DNA from: JADFOB01 sp046753625
GTDB taxonomy: Bacteria; Planctomycetota; Phycisphaerae; UBA1845
Reading direction: 5' to 3'
Length of the DNA stretch: 25,683 nucleotides
NCBI GenBank assembly: GCA_046753625.1
Contig: JBHHUB010000037.1
Span: forward strand, 1 to 25,683
Below are positions 7,239 through 16,954 of the stretch, one piece after another. The first letter of the stretch is position 1. Every line of letters starts with the position of its first letter. The position numbers and the translations under genes were made by a program. The notes under the pieces are model-generated. The model was not told the origin of the DNA and ran no database searches. It saw only the letters and a list, made by a program, of their open reading frames with translations.

Positions 7239-7889
7239 CTACCCGCGACCATCGTCGGCTCCCCCACCTCCAGAGGAGGCGGCCCCCCCATATTCCGCCT
7301 TTTGGTCGGTTACGATTTCCAGCAGGTCGATGGCGGGGTGGTCGTTGCAGTAGATCCGGCCTATGCGGGCGAAGGCGGCGGGTGGCCGTGTATTGCCAGG
7401 CTGAGCCGGGCGGGCGTTGCCGAAATGAGTCAGCAGGGGAAACGCGTCGCCTAACCGCAGGAACCAGCGAGGCTCTATTCGGCGCATCACTTCATGTGCC
7501 GCCAAAATGTCGCCCAATGGAGTCGTGCACTCCAACACCGCGCGCCGCACGGCCTTGCCGGCATACGCAAGATCGAAACGCATCACGCCGACTTCGACGA
7601 CATGATCGCCGGCTCCGGCGCACAGCTTGATGAGCCGCGAGTAGATGTCGCCGCATTGCCATTCGGCCACAACCTGCAGGGTAACGGCCTCGTCGTGATA
7701 CGCCTTGAGCGTGGCGGTCATGTGCTGCTGATGGGCCAGTAGCCGTTGGAACGTGTCCGGCATCGTCGCGGGATCGACGAATTCAACCGATCCAAACGCT
7801 TCACGGTTGATGCCAAATGCCGCGCAGAGTTCGGCGAGCGCTTCCCGCGCGGCGTTTGGCGATTCGGCTGAGCCGTCCGCGCGAATCAT
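7239..7889 (-). CDS. Chorismate-lyase-like protein (UbiC / DUF98 fold)
   Basis: A 216-residue protein in which I recognise the chorismate pyruvate-lyase pattern. HMTATLKAYH (56-65) begins the fold. YSRLIKL (83-89) places R85 at the substrate-binding arginine position. TPLGDIL (123-129) matches the TPLG motif of UbiC, and IYCNDHPAIDLLEIV (179-193) ends with E191 where UbiC has its catalytic glutamate. Such enzymes remove pyruvate from chorismate to give 4-hydroxybenzoate, feeding quinone, phenolic glycolipid or aryl-pigment pathways. The last 16 residues are a glycine-rich tail, probably disordered. The ATG at 7889 overlaps the radical SAM stop as ATGA; a GTG at 7895 is less likely. Family assignment is from motif recognition and would need a profile search. 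Confidence 0.72.
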   Translation of the reverse strand: MIRADGSAESPNAAREALAELCAAFGINREAFGSVEFVDPATMPDTFQRLLAHQQHMTATLKAYHDEAVTLQVVAEWQCGDIYSRLIKLCAGAGDHVVEVGVMRFDLAYAGKAVRRAVLECTTPLGDILAAHEVMRRIEPRWFLRLGDAFPLLTHFGNARPAQPGNTRPPAAFARIGRIYCNDHPAIDLLEIVTDQKAEYGGAASSGGGGADDGRG

Positions 7890-9241
7890 TGGCACTGCCC
7901 GTTTTGAAATTGCGGCTCGTAGAAACGCGGCAAGAGCCCGTCCGCGCGGAGCAAGCCGGCCCGTGTCAACGTCAGATCATCGCCGTCCAAAACGGCGAAT
8001 TCATCGCGTACCAGGGAGATCATGGCCTCTTGGAATTCCTCGGCCACCTCCACGCCGAACTTACGCCGGAAGTATTCGCCTTGGATGCCGCCCTGTTTGA
8101 GCTGCAAGATGAACTCGCGAATCATGCGCTGATGAGGCGTGGGCACAAACGCCCGAGCGAGCGGAAGCGTGCTTTCGTCCAGCGAACCGACGTAGCCATC
8201 CCAATCGGCGTGATTTTGAAAGTGCACGCCGGCGATGTGCGAAAACGAGGCCACACCCGCACCGATCATGTCGGCGCCGTGCCAGACCAAGTCGCGGTAT
8301 ACGAACGTATCCGCGGGCTGGTCGGCAGCGGGTTTCACAGCCGTAAACGCGCTGGAGACGCGGTAGCCGGCCTGCTCAAACTGTTTGAAGGCGTAATCCA
8401 TCCAGGCCCGCTTGGTGGGCCAATCGGCTATCGGCACGGTCGACCGACCGCTGCGGACGTCGGCCGCGATCCGGCTGTTGCCCGGGATTTCCATCTGATA
8501 GATGGTCACGCTGTCGGGATCGAGCTTGAGCGCTTCTTCGACGGTGTGTTTCCATTTGGCTTCCGTGTCGCCGACCATGCCCGCCAGCAGATCGATGTTG
8601 ATCTCGGGGAATCCTACCTCGCGGGCCCAGGCGAAGGCGCGAAACACCTCGGCCGATTTGTGCGCCCGGCCGTTGTGGGCGAGCACCTCATCGTCGAAAT
8701 GCTCGACGCCCAGACTGAGCCGGGTTGTTCCGATGCGCCGGATGGCCTCAAGCTTGCCTTTTTGCAGCGTACCGGGCTCGCATTCAAACGTCACCTCGCG
8801 TGCCTCTTGCCAGGTCCACGCCTTGGCGATGCGCTCCACCAGCGATTCGAGCTGATCGCCACTTAGAAACGAGGGCGTCCCGCCGCCGAAATAGACGAAT
8901 TCAAGATCGCGCCCCGCGGTGGCGGGTTGGCGGCTGTACAGCTCGATTTCCGTGGTTAACGCATCCAGATACCGGCGGACGTCCGCAGCGTTTTTGTCGG
9001 TGTAAACGCGGAAATAGCAAAACGTGCATCGCTTGCGGCAAAAGGGGATGTGCAGGTAGAGGCCGAGCGGCGTCTCCACGTCCGACTCACTACCGGGCGC
9101 GGCGGGCGGCACGGCCAGGGCTCGCCCGACATCAGGCAGATAATCCGCCGACCACGCCGAAAACGGCGGGTAGTTGGCCACAAAATAGCTCCCTACTTCC
9201 GTCTCTGCGGAGTCGTCCAGGAGGTCGAGTTCTTTTCCCAC
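7886..9241 (-). CDS. HemN/HemW-like radical SAM protein (coproporphyrinogen III oxidase family)
   Basis: A 451-residue radical SAM enzyme. The [4Fe-4S] cluster motif is C68-x3-C72-x2-C75 inside LYLHIPFCRKRCTFC, followed by the SAM-binding glycine motif FGGGTPS (118-124). A HemN C-terminal winged-helix region is recognisable (about residues 350-440). An N-terminal extension of roughly 58 residues precedes the barrel. True heme-pathway HemN, the HemW heme chaperone, and HemN-like methyltransferases or cyclopropanases of natural-product pathways share this architecture. Translational coupling to a chorismate-lyase-like gene, rather than to heme genes, favours a specialised role, but this is inference. 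Translation appears to start at GTG 9241 with an AAAGAG-like site upstream. It heads a new transcription unit after a 275-nt gap. Confidence 0.88.
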   Translation of the reverse strand: MGKELDLLDDSAETEVGSYFVANYPPFSAWSADYLPDVGRALAVPPAAPGSESDVETPLGLYLHIPFCRKRCTFCYFRVYTDKNAADVRRYLDALTTEIELYSRQPATAGRDLEFVYFGGGTPSFLSGDQLESLVERIAKAWTWQEAREVTFECEPGTLQKGKLEAIRRIGTTRLSLGVEHFDDEVLAHNGRAHKSAEVFRAFAWAREVGFPEINIDLLAGMVGDTEAKWKHTVEEALKLDPDSVTIYQMEIPGNSRIAADVRSGRSTVPIADWPTKRAWMDYAFKQFEQAGYRVSSAFTAVKPAADQPADTFVYRDLVWHGADMIGAGVASFSHIAGVHFQNHADWDGYVGSLDESTLPLARAFVPTPHQRMIREFILQLKQGGIQGEYFRRKFGVEVAEEFQEAMISLVRDEFAVLDGDDLTLTRAGLLRADGLLPRFYEPQFQNGQCQ

Positions 9242-9286
9242 GGTTTTGAATCTCTTTAGCTATGACAGCGCTAGAACAATCTTCTC

Positions 9287-9372
9287 GAGCCGCAGGCTTT
9301 AGCCTGCGCGGCCTCAAAGCGGCTTGGCGCCGCCGGAAACCGGGACGCCGCGCGGGCTGAAGCCCGCGGCTC
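9287..9372. repeat. Inverted pair of 26-nt REP-like palindromic elements
   Basis: A 26-nt element at 9287-9312 (GAGCCGCAGG then CTTTAGCCTG) recurs inverted at 9347-9372 with three mismatches. Each copy is itself palindromic around AGGCTttAGCCT or GGGCTgaAGCCC, so the DNA can form two small hairpins or one large cruciform. It lies in the gap between the alcohol dehydrogenase end and the radical SAM start. Such elements commonly stabilise 3' ends or attenuate read-through between operon segments. Confidence 0.7.
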
Positions 9373-9516
9373 GGGCGGCTCGGTGCGTGTTTGAAGTCCT
9401 GCGGATGCTCCAAACATGGGGCCAGTATAGTGGAGTTACCGCGTGTTTTCCTTGTAACAACCTGTCAAACCCACTTCGCCGACGCTCAACTGCGGATGGC
9501 TTCCTTCCTGCGGCGC

Positions 9517-10676
9517 TCACCCGATCGCCCGCCGGTAGATTTCGGCGAAGCCGTCCTGGGTTATCGGAACCGGGTTAAACTGGGCGGTCCATTGGGCGTT
9601 GGCGGCTCGGGCTAGCTCATCGATCAGGTCGGTTGCTTCGGCGCAGCCGTCCGCCTCGGCGAGCGATGTCGGCAGTCCGGCCAGTTCGAGAAGATGCGTT
9701 ACTCGGGCGGCCAAGCGCTCGGAATCGGCATCCAATGCGGCGTAGGGCTGATTTCCGTGCTGGTGGTTGTAGCGAATCACGCTGGGGAGCATCAGGCCGA
9801 CGGCCAGGCCGTGCGCCAGGCCGAACCGGGCGGTAAGCGGATTGGCGCAGGCGTGGGCGGCTCCGAGCATGCTTTCCTCTATGGCGGCGCCGGCCAGGTG
9901 CGCGCCGAGCAGCATGTCCGCGTGGTCCTGCTCGCCGGACTCGCCGCTCAAAATGCGCGGGAACGCGGCATCAAGCAGTGACCAGGCCGCTTTGGACAGC
10001 GCCAGCGAGTGGTTTGTTCGGGCGGTGGAGCCGGCGGTCTCGATGGCATGGGCGATGGCGTCGATGCCCGCCGCGGCGGCCACTTCTCGTGGAACCGTCT
10101 TGACGACCTGCGGATCGAGGATCGCCAAATGTGGTCGGAGGCCGCCTTCGGCCGGCGGGCGGTGGTCGCCGCAGGCCATTTTCTGATGCGTCTTGGGATC
10201 GGTTATCAGAGCGAAAGATTGGGCCTCACTACCGGTGCCTGCCGTTGTGGGAACCAGAATCATCGGGAGCAGCGGCCGGGTTGTTCTGTCGATCCCCCAG
10301 TAGTCGGCCACGGTGCGGCCGTTGGTTAGAATGACGTTGATGCCCTTCGCGCAGTCCATGGCGCTGCCGCCGCCGAGTCCGATGATCAGATCGGCGATGC
10401 CCCGGCGGGCGAATCGCATGCCTGCGGCGACATGTTCGGTGGTTGGGTTTTCCCCAGCGCCGTCGAAAAGCGCGAACGGGAGACTCGCGTCGCCCAGCGC
10501 CTGCAGCGCGGTATCAAGATGCCCGGCCCGTTCGATGCCCGGATCCGTCACCACAAGGACACGCGTCGCGCCAATTCGCAGCGCTTCTCGACCCAATTCT
10601 TCGATAGCGCCGAAGCCGAACAAGACCCGCACGAGCGAGTCGGAAAGGACATCCGGAAGCGGGAGCGCGGCGTCCA

Positions 10677-10680
<4 letters not shown>
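9517..10680 (-). CDS. Iron-containing alcohol dehydrogenase (group III)
   Basis: A 387-residue NAD(P)-dependent alcohol dehydrogenase, the usual length for this family. The nucleotide-binding motif is GGGSAMDCAKG (103-113) and the TTAGTGSE motif is at 145-152. The metal ligands are readable as D207 and H211 in GIDAIAHAIE, H276 in AAHACAN, and H290 in FGLAHG. These cytoplasmic enzymes interconvert aldehydes and primary alcohols. The ATG at 10680 overlaps the stop of the acyl-reductase gene as ATGA; a longer open frame to 10902 runs inside that neighbour and is not coding. Directly following an adenylating enzyme and an aldehyde-forming reductase, it most plausibly reduces their aldehyde product to an alcohol. 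Confidence 0.93.
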
Positions 10681-12097
<1,417 letters not shown>

Positions 12098-12098
<1 letters not shown>

Positions 12099-13180
12099 CA
12101 GTACACCCCTTCGACGATGGGCGTCGCCAAACCGGAGAACGGGCGAACGTCGCCGATACCGTCCCATGGATAGGCCTCGCAGGGCCGGGTGCGTACGCCC
12201 TCATCCCGTTCGAGAAAACGCGGCATGAAGAACTCTTTGGTGAGCGTGGTGAGTCGCGCGCGGCCGACCTGACCATAATCCACGACGCGGCGTGGATCGT
12301 CGGGATCGACGACCTCGGTCATCGCCCGCGGCTGCGGGGCGTGGTAGATGACGCTGTAGTTGTCCTCCGGCGTGAAGGCCTTGTGGCACGCCAGACCCAT
12401 GAGGGTATTGCCGTAGGTCGGCACGAAGTCGATCGCCCCTTCGAGCAACTCCTCGCGGGCGAACCGGTGAAACTGCGCGGTGAGCTGCGTTCCGCCGCAG
12501 AACACGCCTGTGATGCCAAGCTGTTTGAGCGACACCTTGTTGCACAGCGCCTCGAGGAGCTTGGGCGTGGTAAAGACGCACTCAATGGATTCGTGCGCCT
12601 TCAGCAGGGTCAGCCCCTGATCGATCACGTGATCGCGGTATTGGGCCATCTCGTTCATTTCGCCGCGCTTGATGAGCTTGACGACCCATCGCGGGTCCAT
12701 GTCGACGCCGTAGCAGATGCCCCCGCGATGCTGGCAAAGATGCTCGACCGCCAGGCGCAAGCGCCGCGGTCCGCTCGGGCCGAGCATGAGCCAATCCGCG
12801 CCCTTGGGGAAGCCGCGGTCCGAAAGCGTCTCGCTGAAGAGCTCGTAATCGGTTCGGAAATCCTCGATGTTGATGCGGGATTTCGGAATCCCCGTGCTGC
12901 CGCCGGTTTCGAAAACAAACACCGGCCGATGGGCGTAGGCCTTGGGAACCCAACGGCGGACCGGCCCGCCGCGAAGCCACTGATCCTGGAAGTTGTCGAA
13001 CTTATCGAGATCCTCGTAGCATTGGATTTCGTCGCGCGGATTCCAATTCAGCCGCCCGGCATATTCGAGCCAGAAGGGGCAGCCGGTTTTCGGATCGAAG
13101 TGCCACGCGACCGTCTCTCGCGTGTGTGCGTCCAGAGCCTGTTTGGCTTGGTCGATCCGCTGTTGGAGGGAATCGGCCAT
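12098..13180 (-). CDS. Short adenylate-forming enzyme (EhpF/LuxE-like, ANL superfamily)
   Basis: A 360-residue ANL-type enzyme. The adenylate P-loop is ETGGSTGIPKSR (91-102). A YGNT motif follows later (VPTYGNTLMG), and the C-terminal part contains YGQVGRARLTTLTKEFF with a downstream FLERDE. Standard ligases run to 430-550 residues with a mobile C-terminal domain; this one appears to lack that domain, as in EphF-type (EhpF) phenazine enzymes and LuxE acyl-protein synthetases. Such proteins activate a carboxylic acid as acyl-AMP and pass it to a partner reductase without needing CoA. The next gene is a matching aldehyde-dehydrogenase-fold reductase with a TGATG overlap. The ATG at 13180 overlaps the upstream propeller stop the same way. 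The acid activated (aryl or fatty) is unknown. Confidence 0.82.
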
Positions 13181-14718
13181 CACTTTGCTTCGATCGCGAA
13201 GAGCGATCGCCGATTGGTGATGTACAACACGCCGTTGGCGACAACGGGCGTCGTGTAGACCGAATTGCGCATGTCGTTGGTGGACAGCTCCTTCATGTTT
13301 TTGCCGTGTTTGAGCACGACGATTTCGCCATCTTCGTCGCCGAGCATGACCTTGCCGTCTACGACAAACGGCGAACCCCAGATCGCGGCCAGCGCGTCGT
13401 AGCGCCAATGCCGCTTGCCAGTCGCGGCATCCAGGCAGTAGAGAAACCCGCTGAGGTCTGCCGCGTAAAGCAGGCCATCGGCAATCGCCACGGTGGACAT
13501 GGATCGGTGGAACGCGTCGCCGCCGACATGCCAGATACGACCGTGTTCGGTGATGTCGCCGCGCTGGGTGCCGTCGATGGCGTACAGGTGGCCCGGCCCC
13601 TCGCCATGTTCGGGGTCTTGGCCCACGCAGAGATAGACCTTGTCGTCGTGGATGACGGGCGTGGCGATGACGTTGTTCTTCGTGCCGCGTCCGCCGAGGA
13701 TCCACTTGGTTCCCTTGGGGTTCAGGTTGAACTTCCAAAGTGGTTTGCCCGTTTGGGGTTCGTAGGAATAGCACCAGCCATCCCCGCCGGCGAAGATCAC
13801 TTGGGCTACGCCGCCGATAACGCCGTACGCCGGTGACGACCATCCGCCGTGGAGGACCTTGGCCCCCGGATCGTTGCGCTCCCAGACAATTTTTCCCGTC
13901 TTCTTGTTGACCGCCAGAAAATCGGGCGCTTCCGGATCCGGCAGATTGAGATGCCCCTCGTCCACACCGTTGGACGTACCTACGAACACCAGATCACCCG
14001 CGCCGACGGGCGAGCAGGTGGCCAGATTGTGCGGGAAAGCGTCGAGGTCGGTGAACATGTCCAGGATCCACACGATGTCGCCGTCAATCTTATCCGTGTA
14101 TTTTTCGTCGTTGTAGGGACCGTCGTTTTCCCCGTCGAGGAAGCCCATGGTGTCCGCGCAGACCAGCTCGCAACGGTTGCTGACGTAGTACATTCGATCG
14201 CCGTCGACCCAGGGCGAAGAGCAGATTCCCTGCTCGGGCCAGTCGTTGACCCGGCCGGTAGGCATCTTGTCGTGCGTCATCTGCCAGAGCAGCTTGCCGG
14301 TCTTCTCGTCGATGCAGAGGACCACGCCCTTGTCCCCTTCGATGCCGGGGCGATGATGGCCGTTGTTGTTCGTGCCCACGAAAATCTTGCCGTCGGCAAT
14401 GACGGGGTTGCCGTAGGTTTGAGAGCCGAGGGGCGCGACCCATTTGATGTTCTTCTTGGAAGCCGCATCCCATACCACGGGAATGCCCTTCGCGCCGGAC
14501 ACCATATTGCGATCCGGAGACCCGCCCCACATCAGCCAATCGCCCGTCTTGGCTTTGGAAGGTTCGCCCGCCCACACCGATTCCGAGCCGCAAAAGACGA
14601 CAAACGCAAGTAGGGCACAACCACGACGCACGCTGCGCCACGCCTCACGCTTGTACGATCGCGATACCGCGCGGCCGGCTCCTCGGCCGACATTGTTGAA
14701 AGAACGGTTGTCAGTCAT
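13180..14718 (-). CDS. Secreted PQQ-like beta-propeller protein
   Basis: A 512-residue exported beta-propeller. The N-terminus has a long basic region and then a hydrophobic core (CALLAFVVFCG, 34-44) with probable cleavage after VWA at about residue 50. GDWLMWGGSPDRNM opens the propeller in the same way that QWGG and SWRGP motifs open its neighbours. Blade motifs include DEKTGKLLWQM, NKKTGKIVWER, EPQTGKPLWKF and DAATGKRHWRY. It overlaps the upstream propeller gene by 8 nt and the downstream adenylating-enzyme gene by 1 nt, so a periplasmic or surface protein is produced from the middle of an operon of cytoplasmic acid-activating enzymes. No quinoprotein active site is evident. Role as scaffold, sensor or binding protein is unresolved. 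Confidence 0.9.
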   Translation of the reverse strand: MTDNRSFNNVGRGAGRAVSRSYKREAWRSVRRGCALLAFVVFCGSESVWAGEPSKAKTGDWLMWGGSPDRNMVSGAKGIPVVWDAASKKNIKWVAPLGSQTYGNPVIADGKIFVGTNNNGHHRPGIEGDKGVVLCIDEKTGKLLWQMTHDKMPTGRVNDWPEQGICSSPWVDGDRMYYVSNRCELVCADTMGFLDGENDGPYNDEKYTDKIDGDIVWILDMFTDLDAFPHNLATCSPVGAGDLVFVGTSNGVDEGHLNLPDPEAPDFLAVNKKTGKIVWERNDPGAKVLHGGWSSPAYGVIGGVAQVIFAGGDGWCYSYEPQTGKPLWKFNLNPKGTKWILGGRGTKNNVIATPVIHDDKVYLCVGQDPEHGEGPGHLYAIDGTQRGDITEHGRIWHVGGDAFHRSMSTVAIADGLLYAADLSGFLYCLDAATGKRHWRYDALAAIWGSPFVVDGKVMLGDEDGEIVVLKHGKNMKELSTNDMRNSVYTTPVVANGVLYITNRRSLFAIEAK

Positions 14719-16948
14719 GGCTGGTCACCTGATAGTTGTCGAAGAACACGGGCGAACCGGGTTTGGCGGGCCGGGTGCCTTTGGAAAACGCATACAATCC
14801 CGGACTCCCTTCGAGATTGGGAGCCGGGTCGGTCAGCTCGATCGTCCAACCATCGGGTTCCGGTTCGCCGCGAGGCCACACCTTGCCGCGCACCATGCCC
14901 TTGCCGCCGACGACGTCCACCGACAGCTTGGCGCGATACCAGGTGCTTTCATGCCAATCAAACGGCACATCCACCTGAACCCGGGGAATCGGCGAATAGG
15001 AAACCAACCGCACGTTCTTCTCGTATCCGAGCAAAATGAGCTTGTAGCGGCAGTTGATCAAACCCATATCCGACAGCACCGGCCGCCGCCCGGGCCGGGG
15101 CAGCGCCATCAAATCGGCTTGCACGGTGTAGCCGGCGGGAAGAGGCGGCCCGCTGAAAGATCGCATTCGCGCATACTTGGCCGACGGCTTGAGCGCTAGC
15201 TTCTTGAGTACGCGAGCCCCATCGTAATCGACGATTTTCGTCTTGGCATCCAAGCCGATCCAACCGGGCGGCCGCGTCCCCGGCTTCATACCATCAAAGG
15301 ATTCAACGATCGGCAGTCGCGGCGTTACACGCACGCGCGCTTCGGCGGACAGACCGGCCGCCTCGGCGCTCAAGAGCCCTGCCGAAAAGGCGTTCGCCGC
15401 GTCCGCAACGAATCGCCCCGGAGATTCGATCCGACCGGGCGCAGTTGGCACCGTCCAATCGACATCCGACGCCGTCCCCACATACCGCCCGTTCGCGTCA
15501 AACAGCACGGCCGCAAACGATTGCGCCGCGCCAGGCTCAAGCGTCACCTCCGCAGGCCGGATTTGCAGGGTCGTGGCTTGCCCTGCCGGCGCCTCTTCGC
15601 CGTCCGGCGGAGGCGGTAGGGTCGGGGCCGCGCTACCGCTCGCGAGGCAGTAGGTGTAGTCGCTGGTCATGAAGAAGACGCGGCCATCGGCGATCGCCAC
15701 CGAACCGTTGATCTCCACCACCAGGCCGTCGGGCCGGCTGAATTGCTCCGCGTCCAGGACTTCGGCGGCATCTCCGCCATCGTTGAGTATCGAGAAACGG
15801 CCGTTGACGCTGCCCGCATAGATCACGCCGTCGGCCGTAACTACCGGGCTGCCCTTCATCACGCGGCCGAGATCGTGAACCCAATGCCTTTCGCCGGTCG
15901 TGGCATCGAGGCAAATCAGGTTGGCCGAGTTGGTCGCGACGTACAACCGGCCGTTGGCCAGCGCCGGCGAGGAATAGCCGACTTTCAGCCCGTCCGCCCG
16001 CCAGACTTCGCCCGTCTTGGTGATGTCTCCGGTACCGGAGCCGTCGATGCAGACCACGCGGCCCATCTCTGAGTTGTCCACGTTTTCGGTACTGTGCGTG
16101 GCGTAGATGTACTTTCCATCGGAAACGACGGAGGTGTTGAGCCCGTTGCGGTTGGTCAAGTGGAAGGACCAGACGCGCTGCCCGGTCCGCGCCAGCATGG
16201 CATAGACGTAACCATCCGCATTGCTGGCGATGAGCAACCGCTTGCCGTCTATGACGCGAATGATCGGCGTGGAGTAGGTCGTATTGAACGGCCGGCCGCC
16301 GGGCTGTCCGATCCACACGAGTTCGCCGGTTCGCTTGTCAAAAGCCAAGTAGCGATGGGCGGCTTTCTTTTTTCCCGAACCCCACGTCGAGAGGATGTAG
16401 GTGAAGCTGATCACGACGCGATCCTCATCGACGATTGGGGTGTGCAAGCGCCCACCGTAGCCGCTGGACCGCCCGTACTCCTCGGTCAGTGAGTGGCTCC
16501 AGAGCAGTTCGCCGTCCGCGTTGAAACAGAACAGCTCGCCGCCGGTGCCATGGGCATAAATGTTGCCGGTCTCCGGGTCGCCGACCACCGAAGTCCACCC
16601 GAGGCGATCGCGAACGATGTCGGTGTGAAAGACGTTGAAGCGATGCTCCCAGATCGTTTTCCCTGTGTCAGGGTCCAGACACACGACGCGTTCACCAAGC
16701 GTCGGCCCGTCCCCGGCGGGGGCGATGAGGTAGAGCCGTTTGTTCAGGTAGATGGGGGTCGATCGGCCGCCGATCGGCACCTTCCAGAGCAGGTCTTGCC
16801 CCTCCTGCGACCAGGCAGTCACCGGAGCTTCGGCCCGAAGCAGCCCATTTTGCTCCGGCCCGCGCCAGGAAGGCCAATCCCCCGCGGACGCCGCCCGAAC
16901 CAGGCCGAGCGCCGCCAGCGCCAATGCGATTGTGCGCATGCTCATCAT
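14711..16948 (-). CDS. Large secreted beta-propeller fused to Ig-like and jelly-roll-like C-terminal domains
   Basis: A 745-residue exported protein. Residues 1-22 are a signal peptide ending ASA before GDWPSWRGP. Propeller blades occupy about 23-435, with motifs DPDTGKTIWEH, DKRTGELVWIG and DATTGERHWVH. A proline-rich linker (about 440-455) leads to an Ig/Big-like domain (about 458-550, TTLQIRPAEVTLEPGAA onward). A C-terminal domain (about 552-745) starting IVESFDGMKPG and ending FFDNYQVTSHD resembles the LamG/DUF1080-type beta-sandwich that often binds glycans. The extra domains make it nearly twice the length of the other propellers and suggest attachment to a polysaccharide or surface polymer. 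The start is 6 nt after the CoA-ligase stop; ATGs at 16945 and 16939 are minor alternatives. Confidence 0.9.
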   Translation of the reverse strand: MMSMRTIALALAALGLVRAASAGDWPSWRGPEQNGLLRAEAPVTAWSQEGQDLLWKVPIGGRSTPIYLNKRLYLIAPAGDGPTLGERVVCLDPDTGKTIWEHRFNVFHTDIVRDRLGWTSVVGDPETGNIYAHGTGGELFCFNADGELLWSHSLTEEYGRSSGYGGRLHTPIVDEDRVVISFTYILSTWGSGKKKAAHRYLAFDKRTGELVWIGQPGGRPFNTTYSTPIIRVIDGKRLLIASNADGYVYAMLARTGQRVWSFHLTNRNGLNTSVVSDGKYIYATHSTENVDNSEMGRVVCIDGSGTGDITKTGEVWRADGLKVGYSSPALANGRLYVATNSANLICLDATTGERHWVHDLGRVMKGSPVVTADGVIYAGSVNGRFSILNDGGDAAEVLDAEQFSRPDGLVVEINGSVAIADGRVFFMTSDYTYCLASGSAAPTLPPPPDGEEAPAGQATTLQIRPAEVTLEPGAAQSFAAVLFDANGRYVGTASDVDWTVPTAPGRIESPGRFVADAANAFSAGLLSAEAAGLSAEARVRVTPRLPIVESFDGMKPGTRPPGWIGLDAKTKIVDYDGARVLKKLALKPSAKYARMRSFSGPPLPAGYTVQADLMALPRPGRRPVLSDMGLINCRYKLILLGYEKNVRLVSYSPIPRVQVDVPFDWHESTWYRAKLSVDVVGGKGMVRGKVWPRGEPEPDGWTIELTDPAPNLEGSPGLYAFSKGTRPAKPGSPVFFDNYQVTSHD

Positions 16949-16954
16949 GATTAC

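Noticed and set aside
9424..9468. Minus-strand promoter from TTGACA (9463-9468) and TATACT (9424-9429) ahead of the radical SAM gene
   Set aside because: The boxes are 33 nt apart, far more than the 16-19 nt expected, so they cannot act as one pair.
13181..13843. Open frame continuing upstream of the adenylating enzyme as if fused to another domain
   Set aside because: It runs inside the propeller gene in another frame, has arginine-rich low-complexity character, and the ATG at 13180 overlaps the propeller stop as TGATG.
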